Assembly (NCBI RefSeq): GCF_001540865.1
Contig: NC_033635.1
Coordinates: forward strand, 8,549,689-8,613,688
Direction of reading: 5' to 3'
Length of the DNA stretch: 64,000 bases
From: Ananas comosus
Lineage: Eukaryota > Streptophyta > Magnoliopsida > Poales > Bromeliaceae
Below, in pieces: positions 24,101-36,100 of the stretch; positions within the stretch are counted from its first letter, which is position 1, and every line of letters starts with the position of its first letter. Position numbers and translations under genes: made by a program. Below the pieces are notes generated by a model. The model did no database searches, was not told the origin of the DNA, and worked only from the letters and a program-made list of their open reading frames with translations.

Positions 24101-27100
24101 GCTCAAGATCTGAACAAATGAAGTGACAAAAGAAACTTTACAACTCGCAAAGATACGGGCATGACAATAGCAAAGCGATATAATAATATGGTTGGATGAA
24201 TTATTGATAATTTTTCTTTTCTGGGGGTAAAATGTGTTCGATTGTCCTTAAATGTATCATAGAGAATAATTTTTTCATCTAAACAATGGAATTGCTTCCG
24301 AAATTAGTGGAAAATTGTGTTGCAGTTTAATCTTTAGGGAAACCAAACTTCCCCAAAACAAACATCAACTAATCTAAATGTTCAACCCAAAAGTAGAAAT
24401 GGTGCTGGCGATGGGTAAATCTCAAAGATCTAATTATTTGTCACAAATTTTCTACATTGAAAGAGATCAAAGGTTGCTGGAAAACAAAAATTCCCAAGTT
24501 ACCATTTGATCTCATCTATTCAATCATGTAATAAGCACAAAATTTTAAAAGAAAGTGATCAGAACAAAACTGTTTTTTTCTCAAAGCTGCCTTTGTTGAA
24601 AGCCAGAATAGGTAGAAACAAATGGAGTAAAAGTTATAAAAATCCAATTGTAAGTGATAATAACTTTGACTCGCAAAGATGAATGCAGTTTTACGTAGGT
24701 AAGCTATATTATACAAATATTTATCAGCAGAAAGTCCAAAACTTCTAATACTTTGTTTAGCTTCCTATCAGTTACACGATAAGGAAAACATCAACGAAAT
24801 AAATAAAAAAGGGAGCAAACTGTCCTAGTAAAAGTAAGACCAAATCAACACAGAAGAAATTATACAAATGTTCGCACGTCATATGCAGCAACCATCTAGA
24901 GATGTCCTATCTAATAATTAAAAAGAAAAACAGATCATCAGAAGGTTAAATACCTCTAAGCGCATGCAGAGCAAAATCTGAAAAGTTACTACAGGAATTT
25001 TCATTACATGACCTCCAATGTCCTGCAAGCCACATAATCTGTCCTGTTCATGTTCCTCCAAGGAAGGAAGAACAAGACCACTATCCCAATCGCGATATCT
25101 AATTGCCGTAGAAGATGAGCATCCTTCTCCATGATGAGGCCGCTTGTGAATCATTGGATTGGACCACTTTGTGCAAACTAAAAAGGCAAAGCACTCTGCA
25201 ATCCTATACAAAAGAACATAGGTGTTAGAGAAGGTATAGAGGTTTTGATGTAAGAAAATTTATCTAGAGGAAAAGCAGAGCATGTTACCCAAAATTTATA
25301 AATAAATCCCACCAGCCTAAAGCACCTACATCACCTGTAAAATGTGAAATGATTGTCATTAGCAAGTTGTACAACATATCATAACTGTTAATTAATATTT
25401 AGCAAAGTATTTCCAATCTCTACATTGGATAGGGCATATGACACAACCACTTTTTTCTAACTTTTAAATAGTACCCAACTGATCACTTTTCAGCAGTGTC
25501 TATGCCACCAAGAACACTTTTTCTCCAGCGAGTGGTCATTCATTGTACAAATTGAATTTGTTAAGTTTTAATTTAGAATCTGGTTTGTAGGTTCATAACT
25601 TATAGCAAACTCAAAAATCTGCTATTAATTATCCCACACTTGTAGTGTTAAGGAACCCTCGATTAAGAAACCCAAATTTAATGTTAAATGATAGAAAGAG
25701 ATCCTAGTACAAAGATGGATTTGTATTGATATAATTTTCAAATACATAGCTTAAGAAGCGGCATATCCCCACTGTACACTAGTAAAATGCTCAGTTTATG
25801 GGCTTGGCGGTCGCTCAAAATTGCTCAATTTAATGACTTGACGGTCATATTTGCTTAGTTTAGCGACTTTGCAGTCAAAGTGAAGTTCAATTTAATTTGA
25901 ACTTGATCTTCTCAGTTTAACGGCTTGGCGGTCAATTGATTTGAATCTAATTTCCTCAGTTTAGCGACTTGGCAGCGATTTCATTTGAACTTGATTTGCT
26001 CAGTTTAGCGAGTTGACAGTCGATTGATTTGAACTTGATTTGCTCAATTTAACGACTTGGCAATCGATTGAAATTGAGTTGCTCAGTTTAACGACATGAT
26101 GTTCGGTGATAACTTGATTTGCTCAATTTAGCGACTTGACGATCGATTGAAGTTGAGATGCTCAGTTTGACAACATGACGGTCAGCTTGAAGTTGACGTG
26201 CTCAATTTAGCAACATGGAGGTCGATTTGAAATTAAGATGTTCAGTTTAACGACATGGTGGTCGGTTTGAAGTGAGGGGCTCAGTTTAATGACATGGCGG
26301 TCAACTTGAAGGTAAGGTGCTCATGGCAATCGGTTTGAGTTGAGTTGCTCAGTTTAACGACACAGCGGTCGGTTTGAGTTGAGTTGCTCATCTTAACGAC
26401 ATGGCGGTCAGTTTGAGTTGAGTTGCTCATCTTAACGACATGGCGGTCGGTTTGAGATGGGTTGCTCAATTTAACGATATGACGGTCGGTTTGAAATTAA
26501 GATGCTCAGTTTAACGACATGGCGGTCGGTTTGAGTTAAAATGCTTAGTTTAACGACATGACAGTCGGTTTGAGTTGAATTGCTTAGTTTAATAACATGG
26601 CAGTCGGTTTGAGTTGAGTTGCTCAGTTTAACGACATAACAGTCAATTTAAGGTTGAGGTACTAAGTTTAAGTTAAGTTGCTCAATTTAATGACATAGTG
26701 ACCGGTTTGAGTTAAGTTGCTCAGTTTAGTGACATGGCAGTCGGTTTGAGTTGAGTTGCTCAACTTAACAACATGGTGATCGATTTGAAGTTGAGATACT
26801 CACTTTAACGACATGACAGTCAATTTGAGGTTGAGGTGCTCAATTTAATGATATGGCGGCCGACTTGAAGTTAAGGTGCTCAATTTAACGACATGGCGAT
26901 CGGTTTGAGTTGAGCTACTCAGTTTAACGACATAGCAGTCGGTTTGAATGCGGTTTGCTTAGTTTCACGACTTTGCGGTAGTTTGAATTTGGGTGTAGTT
27001 TAGTTTAACGACTTTGCGGTCGTTTGAATTTGGGTGTAGTTTAGTTAACGACTTTGCGGTCGTTTTATTCTGCGTTGTTTAGTTTAACAACTTTGCAGTC

Positions 27101-30100
27101 ATTTAATTTTGGATTGTGAGTCAATTAAGTTGACTCAGCTGATTCGGCTCGGTTTGAACCCTTGATCTGCTAATGTAACGCCCCGACTTCCCAGGGGGTC
27201 ACCCATCCTAGGACTACTCCCGTCCTAGCACGCTTAACTCTCTTAACCTCTTGGGTCTAGCCACCACCCAAAATGCTTAAGCCGGGTTAAGAGTTTAGCC
27301 CTATTATATCTCATATATAGGACTATCTGGGGTCTCACAATTGAGCGGAGCGGTTTGAATGATTTGGATTATCCTTGAAGTTTGCTCTAAGCCTTTGTTT
27401 AGGTTGAGTTCTGGTTGAATTGATTTGTATCTTTTGTATTTAATTTGGGTTGAGCCGGCCTAGGCTTTCACTTGGTTCGTTCCTTTTGAATTTGATTTGG
27501 GTCGAACCGTCATGCTTTAGTTCAGTACCCGTTTAGACTTGGTTTAGGCCGAACCCTTATAACTTAGTTCGAACCCTTATAACCCTTATGGTTCAACTCA
27601 ACTTGGACCCTCTTATACTTCAGTTTGGTTCAGGGCAAACCTTTATGATTTGGTTCGAGACCCATTTGAGTTTGATTCGGGTTGAGCTCTTCTAGTTCGG
27701 CTCAACTTGGAACCCCTTTGGATTAGATTTGGGTTGAACTGGTTCATGGTTTGATTCTTAAGTCGTCTTGGCTCGGTCCTCTTGTGGTTTTTTTCGGGTT
27801 GAATTGGTTCATGGTTCGATTCAAGTTGTGTAGTTTGCATTAACCAACATATAGTTCCGTCCAGGTTTGATTTAGGTTAAGCTAGCTTATGGTTTGGTTT
27901 GACTTGACTAAATCTTCTTCTGATTCAGTTCGAGTTGACCCGGCTTGTAGTTCGGTTTGAGTTGGTTTGGACATCCTATGGTTCCGTTTGAGTTGAATTG
28001 GCTTGTACTTTGGTTCAACTTGGCTCGGACTTTCTGTGGTTCAGTTTGGGTTGAACCGGCATATAGTTTGAGTTGAATCCTTTATGACTTGGTTTAGGTC
28101 GAACCGGCCTGTGGTTCAATTCAGCCCACAGCTCGGGCCTCTTTTGCGTATGAAGATGACAGGGTAATTCTTTGTAACTTAACATTAGAAGATACAGAGG
28201 GAAAAGGCCTCAATTATATGAACACTATACATATAGTCCTTCACAACAGAATACACAGATAAGTAATGACAAGTAGGTCAAGTGAAGAAAGATAGATCAT
28301 AGATGTGAAAGAAACTCCGTGCAATATAACAACAAAGAAGTTAGGAAGAGATTTTACCGCACAATTTAAGAAGCGTGAATGTAGTAGCAGCAACAAGAAA
28401 CACCATTGAGATCGCAACCCAAAAGTGCTAAGACAAGTATTCATATAACATAAATAAGTCTAAGAAGTTACATAAAGAGAGAAAAAAGAGAATATAAACT
28501 AGAACCATACTTTTATCTTAAAACTGTAATTTAAAAAATCTAAAGCCAAAATCATTTGTACTCCCTCAGAATATTTTAAATCTGATTGACAAAGAAAGCA
28601 TGACTCCAAATGCAAAACTGAAAAGCCTATCACATGAATAGGTGAAAAGCAGCAATACCAGCAGTTATAAATGAACATTTGTGAAATTCAAAATCAATTA
28701 TAGTTAATGGTTGGATAGTCCAACAAGTATTATACTCTCTTCATAAATAGTCTTGGGAATGCTTTTTGTGAAGCATGCCAGGGGCATACTTCGAAACTAA
28801 TATTATATGTGCATGATTTGATCTCTTGCCTACTAACATCACGCACTGCTTGATAGATTTTCTGTGGTGGGACCATGCTTTTAGGAAAAGTATTTCCCAA
28901 ACTAGGCCTAATGTTAATAAACATTTCTGGAACTGAGACACAATATAACCATTTAAGCATGGTACATGAGAATGCCGTGTCAAGCAAGTTCCACTAGTTA
29001 TGCTTTTACCAATATGGTGTATCATGGTTATCTTCTACCGATTTACTAGATTTTGAATCCGAGAGCCTAAATCAAAAAGAAAACTCAATTGTGAAGAAAG
29101 TACCAATTTTATAGAACATTTAATAGAATTTAAAAAAAAAGAAAAGAAAGCACTATACCATCATAAAGCCCAGAAAGAATTTGTTAAAAGACATCAAATT
29201 TCACAAACGAAAGCAAATAAAAGAAGCTTAAAACAATTAATAACGTGATGACTACATACATGCTGATGCAAGCAAATGAATATCAACTAGTAGAACTAAA
29301 CTTACAGGAAGTGTCTCCCATATGGTTTCATCACTCATACTTTCTTCATCTCCAGGCATTAAAGCCCTACACATTCTGAATACATGGTAAAATGAAATAT
29401 TAGACAGGAGACGGCAACATAAACAAAACTCCTAGAATGCTTCCATTATCAAATGAACTGAAGGGTGATTATTTCTCCTTTTTCCTAATCTTTTTTATCT
29501 GTAAAATAGACTTCTCACAAGATATAATTTTTAAACTGCATTTATATGTTTTGAATAGACAGTCTACAAAGTAATATCCAAAAGAAAATGAAGATAGACA
29601 ATCCATTAAAGAAAGGCAACTCTCCTGAAAAACATGTTGACTACAGATTGTAAACAGAAGTTTCATTTATACATGTAAAAAGAATGAAACTAAGTTTTAA
29701 AGCAACAGGTCGGGTTAAACATGTAGTCTGTTAAAAGAGCTTCTGGTAAATTGAAATCCTAATAGCTCTAAACTTGCTTAGTTTCCTTCTTTTGGAGGAC
29801 TTAAAACTCTAGGCATTGTTTGGTTCAAGGATAAAGAGAAGAATAAGGGGAATATGGACCTTATTCCTCTCTTTATCCCCAAACAAAAAAAATTTTGCCA
29901 ATTCCCCTCTTAACGGGTTCCTAGGATAACCCGTTAAGAGAGTGGAATTGTTGTTCCACCAAAATGGTGGAACAACAATTCTTTTACTTATACTTCTACC
30001 AAATTAATAATAAAATATTATTTAATTAATGTATTATGTATTAATTTATTTGCTAATTAACTAGATAAATAATTAACTACTTAATTTATCACTCTAATAA

Positions 30101-33100
30101 ATATTTTAATTAACTATTTGAGTAATTAATTTATTATTTTAATTAATTTTCTAATTAAATAATTAATTATTTAATGTACTTATTCAATAATCAATATTTA
30201 TATTGATTAATTAATTAATTTTTTGACTAATTTAACTATCTGATCGTTATTAACTAATTTATTTATTAATTTATTAAGTCATTAAGTTATTAAATTACTT
30301 GTGATTAATTAAATTATTAATTACTAATTAATTTATTAATTAACATTTAGGGTTATTAGCATTATTTAATTAATATTTTGTATTAATTAATTAGATAAAA
30401 AATTATTATGTTAAAATTATAATTATCCTTATCCTTACTATTCCAATCTAACTATCCAAACGCTATTTTCCTTATTCCCGAGAAAAACTCAGTTTTCATC
30501 CAAACGCAAAATTGATTTTATTCCTGCTTATCCCAAGATTTGTACCTATCCCAAGAATAGCCTTAAAATAGCTTATTCCCGAAACAAACGGTACCTAAAT
30601 ATCAATTAACAATAATCTAGCCCATAGTTCACCATATTTATTATGTTAAAAAGTAAACAATATAAACTACAGAAGTGCAGTTTAGTAAGATGCATTCACT
30701 TCAACACAGAAAAAGAACTTGTGTATTATTTTATTTTTAATCTTTCCCTCAATAATTTGAGGGCAGGAATAGCATGCATATTTCAAATATCCCACATCTG
30801 AAACCATGTAAAGCAGCTAGGATGATGTTTAGAAAGTCAAATCTAGACATCTGCAATTTGGAAAGTAGCTATAAATTTAGCTAGTGAACGGATAGAATCC
30901 CACATTTATTTCTAAAAGTGTGGTATATCTCAGGTCCTTTCCCGTTTGAGTTTGAGAAAAATAGTTCTTCCTTCCCTTGTGCTATCAAATGCACTGTTCC
31001 TCTTTTCTTACTCGAGTTCTAAAACTCACGATTCCTCTAAGAGCTCAGAACTGTCATATAGTCAATAACCCCAAATGTCAAGGGATAAGAGATAACGAAA
31101 CAAATAAAAAATAAAAGCACACTTCCTAGTTCGGGAAGAAGCTCCGATATGACAAAATTATGGCAATGAGGATCCCTAATTTTGTCGCCACAGTTCTACA
31201 CCATATAACCAATCTAAACAGCCCAAACGTAGCAGGACTCTCGTTGAACATCTAGGAAGATAATTAAAACGGACTGAGGGATTCCTCGAAATCAAAAGAT
31301 AACTGATCAACCTAGTTTGCCTAAATATAGGGCCTATTTTAATGCCAGAACAAGTTACATGATGATTATTTGCGCAAGAGGTTTGCTTTAGTGATCATAC
31401 ATAGAAGTTTGAATCCATATAATGCAAGTCCTAATAATCATGGTTTTTTAAGATACTGCACATCCACCTATAAGGTAACTTACCACAGCTTTAAAATTGG
31501 GACTATTTACCCTATTTCCAGATGCCTTTTCACACTTGGTCCTTCAGAGGATATATGCCCAATTAGCTATTCAATCTGTCCAACAGACTCAAAAGTTGAC
31601 TGACAGGCGAAAACAAATGTCTTGGTGATTTTGCCCTTAATGCCCTTACCAGTGTAGCAATATTGGCCTGCCTATCTATTACCCCACAAGTATCAGCTGA
31701 ATGTTTACATGCATATCTAACACAACAACATAAGGATTGGTCCAACTTTCATAACCAATTAGAGGGTTAAGACAATGCAGACCATATAAATTACCAATCC
31801 TTGTAAGCCAAATCAATAAACACACAAGGAAAAAATAAAATCCCACTTGATCTAACAAGCTAACTCAACCAACCAAAGATGATCCGTGATCTCCCACAGG
31901 AGACTCAGATTTAGAATAATTGAGGGGGAAAGAAGAGAAGAGATATTGCCCAAAATTAAACTTTGCTTCAATTTCATTAACTACATTAATTAAAAAGATT
32001 ACAAAGCTTCTATATATAAGGACCAGAGTTCTATTCCAACTGGGACGGAACAGAATCCAGAATCCTACCCCGAATCGAAGAAGTTCTTCTCAAGATTGAT
32101 ACTTTCCTTTTATGGAAGGTCGGTAATAACATCATATCTAGAAAGAGCATCTCGAGTACATCAAAACTGACTACAAGACGAAATCCTAATTCCTTAGGGA
32201 TAAGAAATTCACAGTTAAACTTTCTATGAATAGAAAGTCAAACTTTGACCATGATTTTGGAGTCCGAAATGACATCAAAATGCCCTGAAACACATACAAA
32301 AATTAGTAGTAGAGAGTAGAAATTTCGATTGTGAGACCCCATGAGAAATGCTGATGTCTCGACCCAAATCAAATTCGACCACCCAGATCCCCAGGGTTAA
32401 AAGACCTGTTAAGGTTTGTTTGGCCTACTTTTGCTGAGCCAGAACAAGTCGTTCCGTTGAGCAGGGCGTTTGGAATCTAAATGACTTTTAGGTTTTTGCC
32501 GCAGTAGGCTGCAAGTACTTCTGCAGGAGGCCCAAATGCAGTAAGCAACGTCTCTGGAGCTTCTGCAACTAATAAGGCAAAATGCGCATGAAACACATAA
32601 CTAGATAAATGATCTACTGACCTGCTTCCTTGCTTATTCTACCAGAATAAGATTAGGAACAAACAATGGCATCTATATATGCTAAATCTTATGAAAGAGA
32701 GAAAAAAAAATAAAGAAAAAGAAAAGAAAATGATTGCAATTGAGTTGTTCAAGTTAGACGAATTTACCTGAAATTGTCAACAAGAATGATAATTTCAAAC
32801 GCCAACAGCGGAAGGAAAACAATCTTTAAGTTAACAGCAGGGTGATTGCCAACTGCATGTAAACACTTCAAAAGAAAATAAGGAAGAGCAAAAATAGAAA
32901 AGAATCAATTACTGTAAAACAAACATCAATGGTTGCTGACTTTTGGACCCAGTCATCCAACTTACTACACACTGATTAGCATATTTGCCAGATGTGGTGT
33001 GAAATAATAGAGTGAATTGCACTGTGGACCCACAACGTTATTAGCATATTTCAGTTTGGCTCATCCTTCGAATTATTACAATCAGATTCCTAGCATTTGC

Positions 33101-36100
33101 ATTCCATTGCAATCTTAGGGCCCGTTTGGCAACTTCAAAAATTGAAAGAGAGTTTTATATTCCGTTGTAATAGGTTGTAAAAAATCTTGAATACTCCAAA
33201 ATTTTATACTCCATTTTTGAATGTTTGGATAAAATACTATATTTTTCACAGGATTGGAAAACAACTTTTCTTTTTTAGTGCACAGTTGGAAAACAACATT
33301 TTTTTTGTGCACAGTTGTAAGAGAACTTTTTTTGGCTCAGCGTCAAACCCAATCCTTTCTTATACCCGTCAACAAAAATCCATTTTTTTTAAACAAAAAA
33401 ATAAACCCAAAATGGCAGAGGATGGAGAGTCCATCCGCTTCGGCATCTTAGGCTGCGCCGCAATCGCCCGCAAGATCCCTCGCGTCATCGCCACCTTCGG
33501 CCCCCCCTCCGCCACCATCAATCTATCCGCCGTGTGCATATGGTCCCTCAACAAGGCCCACTACAATCGACCTCTCCACAGCCACTCCTTCGACAAGGGC
33601 CGCATCCGCAGCTTCATCTCCTCCCTCCCTGCACCCTTCCTTCCATGCATGTGGTCGGATCCGACAACACCGTGCTGGACGACCCCATATTCCCACTTCA
33701 CCATCTTTTTTTTTTTTTGGTTGTGGGGGGGGGTTTGGGGGGCATCGCCCGTGNGGGGGGGTTTGGGGGGCATCACCCGTGGAAGGGAGGGACAGAAGGA
33801 GAGCCTGTGGGTACCATAATTCCACCGAGTCCGCCTCAATTGTTAGGGATTGTTGAGGAAGAAAGAGAGGAAAGGGGAGAAGCAAGAAAGGATATGTTCA
33901 GAGTTTGGGGGTTTCAGGGGGTGTGGGGGAGGGTTTGGGAATCCCGATGGAGTAACAAAAATGCAGACGACTGAGTGTATGTGTAAATTTCTCTAAAATT
34001 ACTCTATTTGTAACTTTTTTGTCGTAAATTTTACATTTCTAGAAGTATCCAAATACTTATTTTGTGAAAAATCATTTGTTTTAACAACAGTGTGTTTAAC
34101 CCAAAAACACTGTTTATTTAGGGTTGCCAAATAGGCCCACCCTTTAAGAGTACATTACTTGGGTAAACTGGATTGAAATGCCCATGTATTCATTGTACGC
34201 AAAGCCCAAAAGGTATTTCTCTACTAGGTGGATATAATGTCCAATTTGATGGAGGAATTGAAGGAAAAGAGTAAGATCGAAATGCAAAGGTTACAAGTTA
34301 ACTGAAGAGTGGAAACCAGAACAAAACCATGCTAAAATGGTTAAGACATTAGTGCAATACACCTGAACAATATTGCAAAGAATTATAACAAACTACATAT
34401 CATGCATTTTTTGACTTACCACTGATGCTTTGGAGATATATACAAAGAAGCAGTTCGAATGCAACCAGCAATGGAGTTGCTACAATAGCATGACAAGGTG
34501 CCCACTGCATGTAAAAGCGAATATCAAATATTAGTGCACCGTGATGGATAATGTATCACAAGATAATGAACCGAATACTTAGATTACTTGTGATAATAAT
34601 TCATCTAAGGCAGCACGAATAGTCAAATCATACATGGCGACCATGAGGTAATGATGGTGCTGGCAAGGAGAATCTTCCTCTGGCGACAACAGCATGAAAC
34701 AGCCAAAGCGGAGCAAAAGTTATCCTGCACAGCTCAAAAAGTGGCATTGACATTAAAGTATTATTTTGCAACCATGTAATTCAAAGAGCAATTAAACAAA
34801 CTCAATTACAATCGCATGTTGAGTTTCTTTTTATGACCGGTTGGGAACAGTTTTTTTTTTCTTTTTCTTTTTTTGAGAGAGAAAGGTAGCAAGCTACACG
34901 CTTCGTTCATTCTTTTAGAAATGAACTCGGGTAGACATGTGAAGCAACTAGGTGGCTTCAAACTTAGAACCTCTGGTACCAACCATCAAGCCCTTAGCCA
35001 ACTGCACTAGGTACAGTTGGTGATAGCTTTGGAACAGCTAATCACTAGATCTCTAAGTCTACTCATCAAAGTAAGTGCCAGATTAACAAAATATGCAGAA
35101 AGATTCAAATCTTTTTCAGAAAAACATGATATCCAGAATGAATTGGTGAGTTTTTGCCTATTTAATGATTATGTGACTTTTAGATATTAAATATAGGTGC
35201 GAGAGTGTCCAATGACCTTAGCATAGGAGGAAAAAATTGTCTCAATGCTACAGGTAAGTTGCACCACTGATCCAAGAACTATGCTACAGTTCACTAGGGG
35301 AGCCTGCAGTGCTCAAAGAAGTTGCCTTGTGTTTGCAACAAATGTTTGGTAATTTTCAGGCATTCTGCTACTAAGTAATCAGCCACACGTTCAGATCCAT
35401 CCAAAAAAAACAGACATTCTTAAGATTTAGAAAAGGAAACTATAATCAACAGGTGATACTCCATACAAATTATCCAATTCATACATCAAACAATTAATAT
35501 CCAGGAACTAGGCAATTGCAATTTGCACTCATATTTAGGAGCTCAGTTTGGCAAAATGTGCTAGAGACTATTTTCAAAGTACATCAATATGAAAGCAACT
35601 GCAAGCACAGCAAAGCAAAGCATGGTAAGAGATAGTTGTTATACAATAACCTATCTTACACACACACACACAACCCCCCTCCCCCCCAAACCGCCCCGGG
35701 CAGAAAAAAAAGTCCCTTAACACTATGACTGCATAAGAACAATTGAACTTTTCTGTTATTATACTATTTTGGAATGGACCCCTCAACTTTATTTCTTCTT
35801 TTGATCGATACCCCCTTTAGATTTTTTTTTTTTTCCAGTTGAGTAATTTCAGACAATTGAAATGGAAATTTTATTAAATCTGTTGGTGAAATCACATGTA
35901 AATACTATTTGGAAACACCCAAATTCACTGGTCAACTCAAATCGAACAACAATAATAGGAAACCTTCAGCACCTTGTTGTTTGATGAAACCTTTCCCTTC
36001 AACTGGTCCTTTTTCACATAAAGCGGACATGAAATAACAAATCAAGCCTTTCCCTAAGATTTCAACTTGCGGCATAGAAAAGGGTTAGGGGTAGGGTTAG

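Noticed and set aside
26281..26469. Minus-strand frame with repeated [13 protein letters not shown]
   Set aside because: The 39-bp period keeps frame open by chance; it lies inside the intron 6 minisatellite.
33187..33411. N-terminal extension of the captured oxidoreductase frame
   Set aside because: The upstream part is AT-rich transposon arm; homology begins only after the ATG at 33412.
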